This document shows positions 25,848 through 35,424 of a stretch of 64,000 nt of DNA, piece after piece. The notes below the pieces were generated by a model. It made no database searches. It was given only the letters and a program-made list of their open reading frames with translations, and was not told where the DNA came from. The position numbers were made by a program, and so were the translations under genes. Each line of letters opens with the position of its first letter. Within the stretch, counting starts at the first letter, position 1. Source of the stretch: Blastococcus sp. DSM 46786 (GTDB lineage: Bacteria; Actinomycetota; Actinomycetes; Mycobacteriales; Geodermatophilaceae); NCBI RefSeq assembly GCF_900109665.1, contig NZ_FOAO01000013.1, forward strand, positions 1 to 64,000. The letters are read 5' to 3'.

Positions 25848-25882
25848 ATCGCGGACGGGAACTCCGCGCGCCGTGGTGGGAT

Positions 25883-26320
25883 GTGGCGGTGGCACCGCCC
25901 GACGACCAGGCCGCAGCGCCGCTGGACAAGCAGGACTTCGAGGCGTTGGCCCGCTTCCGGTTCGGCATCCGGCGCTACCTGCGCTTCAGCGAGGAGATCG
26001 TGCGCCGCCACGGGCTCACCCCCCAGCAGTACCAGCTGCTCCTGGCGCTCAAGGGCTTCCCGGAGCGGGAGTGGGCCACGGTCCGGGAGCTGGCCGACCG
26101 GCTGCAGCTGCGCCACCACAGCGTGGTGGAGCTCGTCGACCGCGCGCAGAAGCAGGACCTGGTGGAGCGAGCGCCGCACCCGGACGACGCCCGTGCGGTG
26201 CGGGTGGTCCTCACCGCCGCGGGGGAGGAGGTCCTGGGCCGGCTCGCCTCGCTGCACCGGGCCGAGCTCGGCCGGATGGCCGCCGTGCTGAGCCCGCCGG
26301 AGTGGCACTCGCCCGGCTGA
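25883..26320 (+). CDS. MarR-family transcription regulator
   Basis: A 145-residue winged-helix protein. LTPQQYQLLLALKGF, TVRELADRLQLRHHSVVELV (recognition helix) and RAPHPDDARAVRVVLT (wing with conserved Asp-Asp-Arg) are the MarR hallmarks. GTG at 25883 or 25889 could start it. It likely binds the palindrome at 25831-25847. The ligand is unknown. Confidence 0.88.
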   Translation: MAVAPPDDQAAAPLDKQDFEALARFRFGIRRYLRFSEEIVRRHGLTPQQYQLLLALKGFPEREWATVRELADRLQLRHHSVVELVDRAQKQDLVERAPHPDDARAVRVVLTAAGEEVLGRLASLHRAELGRMAAVLSPPEWHSPG

Positions 26321-26404
26321 CCGGTCGCGGTCCACCGCGACACGTCGTCATGGGGTGCGCGGGACGGTGTGCGGATCGCCCGGACGGGGCAGGCTTGCGT
26401 CGAC

Positions 26405-26420
26405 GTCACACCCCCGAAAC
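26405..26420 (+). promoter_or_regulatory. GlnR box upstream of glnA2
   Basis: GTCAC, six bases, GAAAC: an exact match to the actinobacterial GlnR core gTnAc-n6-GaAAc. It ends 14 bases before the ATG at 26435, unusually close, so it may lie at or after the start point and act as a roadblock or mark a leaderless-like promoter further upstream. Confidence 0.65.
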
Positions 26421-26434
26421 GAGCGGACTGGATC

Positions 26435-27784
26435 ATGGCCGGCATGGACCGACAGCAGGAGTTCGTCCTGCGGACCCTGGAAGAGCGCGACATCCGCTTC
26501 GTGCGGCTGTGGTTCACCGACGTCTCCGGCTACCTCAAGGCCGTCGCGGTGGCCCCGGCGGAGATCGAGGCGGCGTTCGCCGAAGGCATCGGTTTCGACG
26601 GATCGGCGATCGAGGGCTTCGCCCGGGTCTACGAGTCGGACATGCTGGCCAAGCCCGACCCGGGCACCTTCCAGGTCATGCCGGCGCGCGAGGGGCGGGC
26701 CAGCGACACCGCGCGGATGTTCTGCGACATCACGCTGCCCGACGGCTCGCCGTCGTGGGCCGACCCGCGCCACGTGCTGCGCCGGGCGCTGGCCAAGGCC
26801 GGCGACATGGGGTTCACCTTCTACACGCACCCCGAGATCGAGTTCTTCCTGCTCAAGGACCTGCCCACCGACGGGACTCCGCCGCAGCCGGCCGACACCG
26901 GCGGCTACTTCGACCTCTCCACGCACAACGTGGCGCACGACTTCCGGCGCGAGGCGGTCTTCGCGCTGGAGGCGATGGGCATCTCGGTGGAGTTCAGCCA
27001 CCACGAGGTCGCCCCGGGGCAGCAGGAGATCGACCTGCGCTACGCCGACGCTCTCTCCATGGCCGACAACATCATGACGCTGCGGCACGTCGTCCGGGAG
27101 GTGGCGCTGGCCCAGGGCGTGCACGCGACGTTCATGCCCAAGCCGTTCACCGAGCTCGCCGGCTCGGCGATGCACACCCACCTGTCGCTGTTCGAGGGCG
27201 ACCGCAACGCCTTCCACGACCCGGCCGACCCGATGCGGCTGTCGACGACCGGCAAGCAGTTCATCGCCGGCCTGCTGACCCACGCCCGCGAGGTCACCGC
27301 CGTCACCAACCAGACGGTGAACTCCTACCGGCGGCTGCTGGCCGGCACCGAGGCCCCGACGGCGGCCACCTGGGGCCGGGCCAACCGCTCGGCGCTGGTC
27401 CGCCTGCCGAGCTACAAGCCCAGCAAGGCGCAGTCGGCCCGGGTCGAGGTGCGCTCGCCGGACTCCGCCTGCAACCCCTACCTCACCTTCGCGGTGCTGC
27501 TGGCCGCCGGGCTGCGCGGCATCGAGAAGGGCTACGAGCTGCCGCCGGAGGCCGAGGACGACGTCTGGTCGCTCACCGACACCGAGCGGCGCGCGGCCGG
27601 GTACGAGGACCTGCCGGTCAGCCTCGGCGAGGCGCTCACCGCGATGCAGGGCAGCGAACTGGTCGCCGAGACGCTCGGGGAGCACGTCTTCGAGTTCTTC
27701 CTCCGCAACAAGTGGGAGGAGTTCAACTCCTACCGGCAGAACGTCACGCCGTTCGAGCTGCGCCGCTACCTGCCCGGGCTCTGA
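26435..27784 (+). CDS. glnA2: Glutamine synthetase GlnA2
   Basis: A 449-residue type I glutamine synthetase of the GlnA2 class. MDRQQEFVLRTLEERDIRFV at the start is nearly the same as mycobacterial GlnA2 as I remember it; ATG at 26444 would give exactly that start. GFDGSAIEGFARVYESD, SAMHTHLS and NQTVNSYRRL are catalytic or metal-site regions. The region that carries the adenylylation Tyr in GlnA1 reads DDVWSL here, with Trp in place of Tyr, so GlnE should not control it. Follows a GlnR box; followed by an amidotransferase and glnE. Confidence 0.95.
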   Translation: MAGMDRQQEFVLRTLEERDIRFVRLWFTDVSGYLKAVAVAPAEIEAAFAEGIGFDGSAIEGFARVYESDMLAKPDPGTFQVMPAREGRASDTARMFCDITLPDGSPSWADPRHVLRRALAKAGDMGFTFYTHPEIEFFLLKDLPTDGTPPQPADTGGYFDLSTHNVAHDFRREAVFALEAMGISVEFSHHEVAPGQQEIDLRYADALSMADNIMTLRHVVREVALAQGVHATFMPKPFTELAGSAMHTHLSLFEGDRNAFHDPADPMRLSTTGKQFIAGLLTHAREVTAVTNQTVNSYRRLLAGTEAPTAATWGRANRSALVRLPSYKPSKAQSARVEVRSPDSACNPYLTFAVLLAAGLRGIEKGYELPPEAEDDVWSLTDTERRAAGYEDLPVSLGEALTAMQGSELVAETLGEHVFEFFLRNKWEEFNSYRQNVTPFELRRYLPGL

Positions 27785-27845
27785 AAGGACCTCGTCGCCC
27801 CCCACGCCTCGCAGGCTCGGCGCGGGTCCCTGCGAGGGGGCCGTT
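27783..27845 (+). repeat. GC-rich hairpin repeat, copy A
   Basis: Begins GAAAGGACC right at the glnA2 stop; inner arms 27807-27815 and 27829-27837 pair perfectly (CCTCGCAGG). It shares CCCCCCACGCCTCGC and GCTCGGCG with copy B (44926-44989, opposite strand) and GGGTCCCTGC with copy C. Probably works as the glnA2 terminator. Confidence 0.65.
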
Positions 27846-27861
27846 CCATAAGCTCACCTAC

Positions 27862-28593
27862 GTGACCCGCCTGCTCGTCGTCGTCCCCAGCGAGACCGAT
27901 CCGCCGGCCCGGCTGGGGGAGTGGCTGCGCGCGGCGGGCCTGGAGCTCGACGAGCGCCGGCTGGGCCTCGGCGCCGAGCTGCCCGCCACCCTGGAGGGGT
28001 ACGGCGGGCTGCTCGTGCTGGGGGGGCCGCAGTCGTCGATGGACGACGAGGCGACCAGCCCCGAGCTCGTCGGCGTGCGGGAGCTGCTCCGGCAGGCGCT
28101 CGCCGCGGACCTGCCGACGCTCGCCGTCTGCCTGGGGGCCCAGCTGCTGGCCCAGGTCGGCGGGGGCCGCACGCGGGTCGGCGCGGAGGGGCCCGAGGTC
28201 GGCGCGACGCTGGTCGCCAAGCGGGACGCCGCCGACGCCGACCCCGTGTTCCGGCCGCTGCCGCTGTCCCCCGACGTGATCCAGTGGCACCACGACGAGA
28301 TCTCCGAGCTGCCGGCCGGGGCCACCCTGCTGGCCGGCAACCCGCACTACCCGCACCAGGCCTACCGGGTGGGCACCGCCGTCTACGGGCTGCAGTTCCA
28401 CATCGAGACGACGGCGGAGATGGTGCGGGCCTGGGCCGCGAGCGACCCCGTCGGCGTGGCGGCGAGCCCGCTGGACGTCGAGATGCTGTGCGCCCGGGCC
28501 GATGCGGCGCACGACGACCTCGCCGAGGTGTGGCGCCCGTTCGCCGGGCGGTTCGCCGACCTGGTCCGGTCGCGGGCGCAGGTGCGCGCGTGA
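27862..28593 (+). CDS. Class I glutamine amidotransferase-like protein
   Basis: A 243-residue GATase1 protein of the stand-alone GuaA-like type. The triad is visible: Cys in AVCLGAQLLAQVGGG, and His and Glu in YGLQFHIET. Expected to remove ammonia from glutamine or a related gamma-glutamyl compound; the true substrate is unknown. Its place between glnA2 and glnE, with a four-base overlap with glnE, ties it to nitrogen metabolism; breakdown of gamma-glutamyl amides is one possibility. Confidence 0.85.
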   Translation: MTRLLVVVPSETDPPARLGEWLRAAGLELDERRLGLGAELPATLEGYGGLLVLGGPQSSMDDEATSPELVGVRELLRQALAADLPTLAVCLGAQLLAQVGGGRTRVGAEGPEVGATLVAKRDAADADPVFRPLPLSPDVIQWHHDEISELPAGATLLAGNPHYPHQAYRVGTAVYGLQFHIETTAEMVRAWAASDPVGVAASPLDVEMLCARADAAHDDLAEVWRPFAGRFADLVRSRAQVRA

Positions 28594-31500
28594 GCCTGCC
28601 GCAGGCGGAGGTCCCGCGGCGGGCGGTGGTCCGCCTCGTCCGATTCGGCTTCGAGGACGGCGAGCGCGCGGCCCGGCTGCTGTCGGACCCGTCGCTGGGG
28701 CTCTGGGACCTCGACCGCAACGAACCGGCCGACCCCGAGGCGGGGCCGGTGGTCGCCGCCCTGGCGCGGGCGGGGGATCCCGATCTCGCCGTCCGCTCGC
28801 TGCACCGGCTGGTCGAGGCGCTGGACGCCGAGGACGACACCGGTGGCGCGGCCGCCACGCTGCTGGCCCGGCTGCGCGGCTCCGGTCCCCTGCGCGCCCG
28901 GCTGCTCGCCGTCCTGGGCGCGAGCTCGGGGCTGGCCGACCACCTCGCCGCCTACCCGCTGGACTGGGAGGTGCTCGACGACGCGAACGGGCCGAGCCGG
29001 CCCACCCCGCACGCGCTGGAGCGGCAGCTGCTCGCGGCGGTCGGCGCCGACCCCGACGACCCGCCGTGGGGGGTCCGGCTGGGCTCCGCCGCGCCCGACG
29101 CCGGGCCCTCGCGGATCGCCGCCCTCCGGCACGCCTACCGCCGGGCGATCCTGTCCCTCGCCGGGCGCGACCTGGCCGACGGCGTGCCGGCCGAGGAGGC
29201 CGCGGCGGAGCTCGCCGACATCGCCGCCGCCGTGCTCACCGCCGGGTTGGCGCTCGCCGTCGCCGAGCAGCCGGAGGACACGGCCGCCTGCCGGCTGTCG
29301 GTCGTCGCCCTGGGCAAGACCGGCGGGCGGGAGCTGAACTACGTCAGCGACGTCGACGTCGTCTTCGTGGCCGAGCCGGTCGACCCCGGTGACCCCGAGC
29401 CGCCGGCGCTGGCCGGCGCCACCCGGGTCGCCGCGTCGCTCATGCGCATCTGCCACGAGGCGGCCTGGGAGGTGGACGCGGCGCTGCGCCCCGAGGGCAA
29501 GGCCGGCGCGCTGGTGCGCACGATCGCGGGGCACTCCGCCTACTACGACCAGTGGGCCGACACCTGGGAGTTCCAGGCGCTGCTGAAGATGCGCCCGGTC
29601 GCCGGCGACCCGCACCTGGGCCGCGGCTACGTCGAGGCGCTGTGGCCACTGGTGTGGAAGGCCGGTGATCGTCCCGGGTTCGTCGGCCAGGTGCAGGCGA
29701 TGCGCCGCCGGGTGGAGGCCAACATCCCGCCGGCCCAGGCCGAGCGCGAGCTGAAGCTCGGCCGCGGGGGGCTGCGCGACGTCGAGTTCGCCGTCCAGCT
29801 GCTGCAGCTGGTGCACGGCCGGGCCGATCCGACCTTGCGGGTCGGGGGCACCCTGCCGGCGCTGCTGGCGCTGTCGGCCGGGGGCTACGTCGGCCGGGAG
29901 GACGCCGCCACGCTGATCGCCTCCTACCGCTTCCTGCGCACCGTCGAACACCGGCTCCAGCTGCTGCGGCTGCGGCGCACCCACCTGCTGCCCACCGACG
30001 AGCAGCAGCTGCGCTGGCTGGCCCGCTCCCTGGGGTACAAGCCCGACCACCGGGGTGGCGCCGTCGACGTGCTGCGGGCCGAGCTCGCGCTGCACACCCG
30101 CGAGGTGCGGCGGCTGCACGAGAAGCTGTTCTACCGGCCGCTGCTCTCCGCCGTCGCCCGCGTGCCCGGGGAGCACCTGCACCTGGGCTCGAAGGCGGCC
30201 GGTGACTGGCTGCGGGCCCTCGGCTTCGCCGACCCGGAGGGGGCGCTGCGGCACCTGGCGGCCCTCACGGGCGGCGTCTCCCGGTCGGCGTCGATGCAGA
30301 AGTACCTGCTGCCGGTGCTGCTGCAGACCTTCGCCTCCTGCCCCGACCCCGATGCCGGGCTGCTGGCCTACCGGCAGGTGAGCGAGGCGCTCGGCGGGAA
30401 CCAGTGGTACCTCCGCCTGCTCCGCGACGAGGGGCAGGTCGCCGAGCGGCTGGCGCAGCTGCTGGGCTCCAGCCAGTACGTCGCCTCGCTGCTCACCCGC
30501 ACGCCGGAGGCGCTGCGCCTGCTCGCCGACGACGCCGAGCTGGAGCCGCGGTCGGCGGACACCCTGGCCAGGGCGTGGCGGCAGGCGGCCGGCCGCGCGC
30601 CCGATCCGCAGGCCGGGGTGCGGGTCATCCGCGGCCTGCGCCGGCAGGAGCTGCTGCGCATCGCCGCCGCGGACCTGCTCGGCCGGCTCGACGTGCACCG
30701 GGTGGGCCGGGCGCTCACCGACGTCGCCGCCGCGACGCTGCGAGCCGGGCTCGATGCCGCCCTGCGGGCGCACGCGCAGGAGGCCCACGTCGACGTCGAC
30801 GACCTGCCGATGGACCTCGCCGTCATCGGCATGGGGCGCCTCGGGGGCGGGGAACTCGGGTTCGGCTCCGACGCCGACGTGCTCTTCGTCCACCGGCCCC
30901 GCCCGGGCTCGGACGAGGCGAAGGCCTCGGCGGCGGCGAACGCCGTCGCCCACACCCTGCGGCGGCTGCTCGCGGAACCGGCCCCCGACCCGGCGTTCGA
31001 GATCGACGCCGACCTGCGGCCCGAGGGCCGGCAGGGCGCCCTGGTGCGCAGCCTCCCCGCCTTCCGGGAGTACTACCAGCGCTGGGTGTCGGTGTGGGAG
31101 GTGCAGGCGCTGCTGCGCGCCGTCCCCGTCGCCGGCGACGAGCAGCTGGGCGCGGAGTTCGTGGCACTCGTCGACCCGGTCCGCTACCCGGCCGACGGGC
31201 TCTCCGCGGAGCAGGTCGCCGAGATCCGCCGGATCAAGGCACGGGTGGAGCGCGAGCGGCTGCCGCGCGGGGCCGACCCCGCCACCCACACCAAGCTCGG
31301 CCGCGGCGGGCTGGCCGACGTCGAGTGGACCGCCCAGCTGCTCCAGCTGCAGCACGCCGCGCGGGTGCCGGCGCTGCGCGTCCCCTCCACCGTGGACGCG
31401 CTGGCCGCGCTCGCCGAGGAGGGCCTGCTGCACGGGGACCAGGCCGAGGCCCTCACCGCGGCGTGGGAGCTGGCCACCCGGTCGCGCAACGCGATCTTCC

Positions 31501-31685
31501 TCGTGCGCGGGCGCCCCAGCGACCAGCTGCCCCGGCCGGGCCTGGAGCTGGGCGGGGTCGCCCGCGCCTGCGGGTACGGCGCCGACGACGAACCCGGCCG
31601 GTTCCTCGACGACTACCGGCGCACCACCCGGCACGCGCGCACGGTCGTCGAGCAGGTCTTCTACGGGCAGCCGGCCCCGGGCTGA
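28590..31685 (+). CDS. glnE: Bifunctional glutamine synthetase adenylyltransferase/deadenylase
   Basis: A 1031-residue GlnE. It has the two nucleotidyltransferase modules: GGRELNYVSDVDVVFVAEP near residue 247 (adenylyl-removing side) and GGGELGFGSDADVLFVHRP near residue 752 (adenylyl-adding side), each with the DxD metal motif, and two matching ELKLGRGGLRDVEF and HTKLGRGGLADVEW segments. GTG at 28590 overlaps the amidotransferase stop. Its target should be Tyr of GlnA1 at 43.4 kb. The distance between glnE and glnA1 is larger than in mycobacteria, where they are adjacent. Confidence 0.97.
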   Translation: MSLPQAEVPRRAVVRLVRFGFEDGERAARLLSDPSLGLWDLDRNEPADPEAGPVVAALARAGDPDLAVRSLHRLVEALDAEDDTGGAAATLLARLRGSGPLRARLLAVLGASSGLADHLAAYPLDWEVLDDANGPSRPTPHALERQLLAAVGADPDDPPWGVRLGSAAPDAGPSRIAALRHAYRRAILSLAGRDLADGVPAEEAAAELADIAAAVLTAGLALAVAEQPEDTAACRLSVVALGKTGGRELNYVSDVDVVFVAEPVDPGDPEPPALAGATRVAASLMRICHEAAWEVDAALRPEGKAGALVRTIAGHSAYYDQWADTWEFQALLKMRPVAGDPHLGRGYVEALWPLVWKAGDRPGFVGQVQAMRRRVEANIPPAQAERELKLGRGGLRDVEFAVQLLQLVHGRADPTLRVGGTLPALLALSAGGYVGREDAATLIASYRFLRTVEHRLQLLRLRRTHLLPTDEQQLRWLARSLGYKPDHRGGAVDVLRAELALHTREVRRLHEKLFYRPLLSAVARVPGEHLHLGSKAAGDWLRALGFADPEGALRHLAALTGGVSRSASMQKYLLPVLLQTFASCPDPDAGLLAYRQVSEALGGNQWYLRLLRDEGQVAERLAQLLGSSQYVASLLTRTPEALRLLADDAELEPRSADTLARAWRQAAGRAPDPQAGVRVIRGLRRQELLRIAAADLLGRLDVHRVGRALTDVAAATLRAGLDAALRAHAQEAHVDVDDLPMDLAVIGMGRLGGGELGFGSDADVLFVHRPRPGSDEAKASAAANAVAHTLRRLLAEPAPDPAFEIDADLRPEGRQGALVRSLPAFREYYQRWVSVWEVQALLRAVPVAGDEQLGAEFVALVDPVRYPADGLSAEQVAEIRRIKARVERERLPRGADPATHTKLGRGGLADVEWTAQLLQLQHAARVPALRVPSTVDALAALAEEGLLHGDQAEALTAAWELATRSRNAIFLVRGRPSDQLPRPGLELGGVARACGYGADDEPGRFLDDYRRTTRHARTVVEQVFYGQPAPG

Positions 31686-31800
31686 GCCACCGGAGCCCAT
31701 GACGATCGGGTGGCAACGCACCGCCCGGAGGGTTCGGCCCGGGCGGTGCTGGCAATGGGGACGGGGGCCCGACGTCCCAGAGACACAGTCAGGATCTTCG

Positions 31801-32862
31801 ATGCGCCTCCTCCCCATCGGGCTCTGCGCGGCCGTGCTCCTCACCGCGTGCGGGACCGACGAGGCCCCACCCGCCGGCGCCGGGTCCACGACGTCGGCGA
31901 CCACGACCGCGCCCGATGTCGAGGAGGCGGTGGAGCCCGTCGGGGAGGGCAGCGCCGACGAGTCCGTCGCGGCGGGCGACGGGCCGCCGGTGACCCTGAC
32001 CGACGTGCGGCTGGCTGCCCACGGGGAGTTCGACCGGGTCGTGTTCGAGCTGGCCGGCGAGGGCGAGGCCGGCTGGCGGGTGGCCTACACCGGGGATCCG
32101 CGGGCACAGGGGTCCGGAGCTCCGGTCGAGGTCCCCGGGGACGCGGTCCTGGGCATCACGCTGACCAACATCGCGCTCCCGGGCGACGCACCGCAGGACG
32201 TGGCGGCGTGGGAGGGGGCCTCGCGGCTGACGGTCGCCGACGCCACGGTGCTGGACGCCCTGGTCGAGGACACCCTGTTCGAGGGGCGCTACACCTTCTT
32301 CGCCGGGCTGGACGCGCGGCGGCCGTTCGCCGTCGCCGCGCTCGATGAACCGCAGCGCATCGTGGTCGACCTCCTCGCCGAGGAGCCGGTGGAACCGGAG
32401 GCCCTCGCGGAGCGCTGCGAGAGCCCGGCGGGCTTCGCCGTCTCCTATCCGGAGGCGTGGTCGGTCAACGCGGGGACGGAGGTGCCGGCCTGCACCCGCT
32501 TCGCGCCCGACTCGTTCACCGTGCCGCCGGCCTCGGACGCCCGGGTGGCGCCGGTGAGCGTGCGGGTGGAGGGCATCCCGTTCGACCGGGTGGCCACGAC
32601 GGGGAGCGGTGAGGTGCTGAGCCGGGGCGAGACCACGATCGACGGCCGGCCCGCCGTGCGCATCGAGCGGGTGACCGCGGGAGAGGGGCTCTGGCCCGGA
32701 GGGGTCCCGATCACCAGCTACGTCGTCGACCTCGCGGCCGAGGACGGCGAGCCCCGGACGCTCGTCCTCGACACGGTGGGGCTCCCGCGGTTCGACTACC
32801 CGCGCAACGTCGACGTCCTGGACCGCATGGTGGCGACGCTGACCTTCCCGGGCGGCAGCTGA
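31801..32862 (+). CDS. AMIN-like-domain lipoprotein
   Basis: A 353-residue exported lipoprotein. The signal ends in the lipobox LLTAC (Cys at residue 17), followed by a Thr/Ala/Glu-rich linker. Residues ~60-195 (VTLTDVRLAAHGEFDRVVFE, then RIVVDLLAE) fit the actinobacterial AMIN-like domain, which is thought to bind cell-wall or surface glycans. The C-terminal ~140 residues form a second globular part of unknown type with two Cys. The 115 bases before it hold no clear promoter. Confidence 0.75.
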   Translation: MRLLPIGLCAAVLLTACGTDEAPPAGAGSTTSATTTAPDVEEAVEPVGEGSADESVAAGDGPPVTLTDVRLAAHGEFDRVVFELAGEGEAGWRVAYTGDPRAQGSGAPVEVPGDAVLGITLTNIALPGDAPQDVAAWEGASRLTVADATVLDALVEDTLFEGRYTFFAGLDARRPFAVAALDEPQRIVVDLLAEEPVEPEALAERCESPAGFAVSYPEAWSVNAGTEVPACTRFAPDSFTVPPASDARVAPVSVRVEGIPFDRVATTGSGEVLSRGETTIDGRPAVRIERVTAGEGLWPGGVPITSYVVDLAAEDGEPRTLVLDTVGLPRFDYPRNVDVLDRMVATLTFPGGS

Positions 32863-32906
32863 CCCCCTGCCGGCGACCGCCGGGTTCGCCGCGGGAGCGG
32901 CGGGGC

Positions 32907-33245
32907 ATGCTGGGGGGCGTGTCGCCATCACCGTCGGCCGTGCCCGAGCCGTCCGAGGAGCCCGCCGCCGGGACCGACCCCGGTGAGGGCCGGGCGGACG
33001 GCGCCACGATCACGCCCTACCGCGACGGACCGCTCATCGTGCGCGGCAGCTTCCGCCTGCAGGACCAGGACGGGGTCGAGATCGACCCGGGGCGCGACAC
33101 CATCGCGCTGTGCCGGTGCGGCAGGTCGGGCATCAAGCCGTTCTGCGACGGCTCGCACAAGCGGTCCGGGTTCTCGGCGCCGAGCGCACCGAGCCGGCCC
33201 CGGCCGGCCGCGCAGATCCTGCGGGACGGGCGCCGGGAGAGCTGA
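32907..33245 (+). CDS. CDGSH iron-sulfur protein
   Basis: A 112-residue protein with CRCGRSGIKPFCDGSH: Cys69, Cys71, Cys80 and His84 bind a [2Fe-2S] cluster of mitoNEET type. The preceding ITPYRDGPLIVRGSFRLQDQ is the usual strand context in bacterial single-CDGSH proteins. The first ~35 residues are acidic and disordered; GTG at 32919 is an alternative start. Role in redox or iron handling is unproven. Confidence 0.88.
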   Translation: MLGGVSPSPSAVPEPSEEPAAGTDPGEGRADGATITPYRDGPLIVRGSFRLQDQDGVEIDPGRDTIALCRCGRSGIKPFCDGSHKRSGFSAPSAPSRPRPAAQILRDGRRES

Positions 33246-33407
33246 CCCGACGCCGCATCGCGGTTCAGCGGCGGCCTCGAGCGGGCCGGGCCCGCCCCGT
33301 GGGGGACGACCCCGGCGGGTCGGTTGCCCGATGCGACCCGCATCGCACAGGATGCGCAGGACGCCCTGCCCGGCGGGCTCCCCGGCCGGTGCCCGATCGG
33401 AGGATCC

Positions 33408-34301
33408 ATGGATTCCGCGCTCACCGCCGTCGCGCTGCCGCTGGCGCTGGCCGTCGTCATGTTCGGGCTGGGCCTCTCGCTCACCACCGGCGACTTCACC
33501 CGCATCGCCCGGCAGCCCAAGGCGGTCGTGATCGCCCTGGCGCTGCAGCTGCTCGTCCTGCCGGTGATCTGCTTCGGGCTGGTGCTGCTGTTCGACCTGC
33601 CGCGGCTGCTGGCGGTCGGCATGCTGCTGCTGGCGGCCTCGCCCGGCGGCACCACCGCCAACCTGTTCAGCCACCTCTACCGGGGGGACGTGGCGCTCAA
33701 CATCAGCCTCACCGCGCTGAACTCCGTCATCGCCGTCGTCACGCTGCCGGTGGTCACCAACCTGGCGATCGGGTGGTTCGACCCGGCGGACGCCGGCAGC
33801 CTGGGGCTGCAGTTCGGCAAGACGTTGCAGGTGTTCGCGATCGTGCTCGTCCCCGTGGCGCTCGGCATGCTGGTGCGCCGGTCGGCGCCGGGATTCGCCG
33901 ACCGGTCGGACAAGCCGGTGCGCATCCTGTCGGCGGTGGTCCTCGCCCTGGTGATCGTCGGGACCATGGTGGCCGAGCGGGAGAACGTCGGGGGCTACCT
34001 GCGCGACGTCGGCCTGCCGGCGCTCGCCTTCTGCCTCGCCAGCCTGGCGGTCGGGTACACGGTGCCCCGGCTGCTCGGCATCGGGCAGCGGCAGGCGATC
34101 GCCTGCTCCTTCGAGATCGGCATCCACAACAGCACGCTGGCGATCGCCGTCGCCATCAGCGTGCTCGACAGCGTCGAGCTGGCCGTGCCCGCCGCGGTCT
34201 ACGGCGTGCTGATGTTCCCCGTGGCCGCGTCGTTCGGCTGGCTGATCACCCGCAACCGCACCGTCGCCGCGGAGCGCGACGAGGCGGTGCCGGCCGGGTA
34301 G
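33408..34301 (+). CDS. Bile acid:sodium symporter (BASS) family transporter
   Basis: A 297-residue membrane protein with nine or ten hydrophobic helices. LLLAASPGGTTANLFSHLYRG and SFEIGIHNSTLAIAVAI are the two conserved crossover motifs of BASS transporters. In bacteria the natural substrates are usually organic anions such as pantoate or keto acids rather than bile acids. ATG at 33408 follows CGGAGG. It ends in TAG. Confidence 0.9.
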   Translation: MDSALTAVALPLALAVVMFGLGLSLTTGDFTRIARQPKAVVIALALQLLVLPVICFGLVLLFDLPRLLAVGMLLLAASPGGTTANLFSHLYRGDVALNISLTALNSVIAVVTLPVVTNLAIGWFDPADAGSLGLQFGKTLQVFAIVLVPVALGMLVRRSAPGFADRSDKPVRILSAVVLALVIVGTMVAERENVGGYLRDVGLPALAFCLASLAVGYTVPRLLGIGQRQAIACSFEIGIHNSTLAIAVAISVLDSVELAVPAAVYGVLMFPVAASFGWLITRNRTVAAERDEAVPAG

Positions 34302-34310
34302 CCGGCGCGC

Positions 34311-35336
34311 TCAGGCCGCGAGGGCGGGCCGGCGGCGCAGCCCCGAGGCGCCGGCCGCCCACGCGCCCAGCAGGCGGTGGGCCGCCAGGCCGTCCATGGC
34401 CAGCGAGCTGGCGGCCCCGAAGAGCACGTCGGGCACCAGTTCCGGCTCGTCCGCGACGAGCGAGCCGCACATGTCCACCGAGGCGATCTGCTCGTGCACC
34501 GCGTCGGCCTCCACGTGCTCGTCGTAGAAGACGGTGGTCCGCTCGCCGAAGCCCAGCCGGCGCAGCCCGGCCGAGTACCGCCGGCTGGGCTCGGAGGAGG
34601 TCATCTCCACCGTCGCCAGGTGCCCCAGCGCGGCCCCCCGCCAGCGGCGGTGCAGCCCGAACAGCGACATCGTGTTGACCGACGCGAACGCCACCGCGGG
34701 CGCGTCGTCCCACAGGGCCCCGTAGCCGGCGTCCAGCCCCAGGTCGCGCATGAGCCCGGCGAACAGCTCGCTGTGCATCCGCTCGGCCGAGCCGCCGCCG
34801 TACTCGTCGGCCTGGATCTCCACCATGGCCGCCTTCGCGCGCCCGGAGAGCCGGGGGACGGCGAACGTGTGCGGGTCGGCCTCCTTGAGGTGGTAGACCG
34901 ACCGGAGGACGAGGTACTCCCGCCACTGCTCGAGCGTGCCCTGCTTGGCCATGTACGCCGACAGCGAGGGGCCGTCGTCGGCGGCGATGAGGGCGGTCAG
35001 CTGCTGGTCGATCGGGTCACCGGTGACGGCGACCTCGCCCACGAGATCGCGCAGCGCGGTGAGGTGGGCCCGCTCCAGACCGGCGCGCAGCCGGAGCAGC
35101 TCGGGGTTCCACTCCCAGTCCTCCGGCACGCCGTCGAAGCCGCGGTAGTGGAGCTCGTAGCAGACGGCGAGGCTCAGCTGCAGGTCGTCGTCGGCGAGCG
35201 CCCCGGCGGGACCGGCGTCCAGTCGCTCGGCGCACTCCCGCGTCGCCACCGAGAGGTCGGAGCGCGTGGTGAGGTCGCGGGCGAGGGCGTCCCCGAGGGG
35301 TCCCCGTGGTTCGGGCAGGCGCATGATCGCCAGCAT
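34311..35336 (-). CDS. Iron-containing redox enzyme, heme-oxygenase-like fold
   Basis: About 341 residues of all-helical type. Conserved acid/His residues that could bind a di-iron centre occur in SLAVCYELHYRGFDG, EIQADEYGGGSAERMHSELF and FYDEHVEADAVHEQI. This pattern fits the heme-oxygenase-like di-iron family PF14518. Members carry out varied oxidations, often in natural-product or lipid metabolism; the substrate is unknown. ATG at 35336 or 35324 may be the start. Convergent with the symporter, divergent from the DUF1353 gene. Confidence 0.75.
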   Translation of the reverse strand: MLAIMRLPEPRGPLGDALARDLTTRSDLSVATRECAERLDAGPAGALADDDLQLSLAVCYELHYRGFDGVPEDWEWNPELLRLRAGLERAHLTALRDLVGEVAVTGDPIDQQLTALIAADDGPSLSAYMAKQGTLEQWREYLVLRSVYHLKEADPHTFAVPRLSGRAKAAMVEIQADEYGGGSAERMHSELFAGLMRDLGLDAGYGALWDDAPAVAFASVNTMSLFGLHRRWRGAALGHLATVEMTSSEPSRRYSAGLRRLGFGERTTVFYDEHVEADAVHEQIASVDMCGSLVADEPELVPDVLFGAASSLAMDGLAAHRLLGAWAAGASGLRRRPALAA

Positions 35337-35424
35337 GCCCACCGGGGGCCGGTTCGATGCGCCGGTGGGTGCGATGTCACCCGGCCGGCCACGAGGACGC
35401 CGGGGCGCCGACGGAGGGGGAGCA

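Noticed and set aside
28383-31904. Long minus-strand open frame opposite glnE
   Set aside because: Same reason: antisense to a fully recognisable GlnE with no domain of its own.
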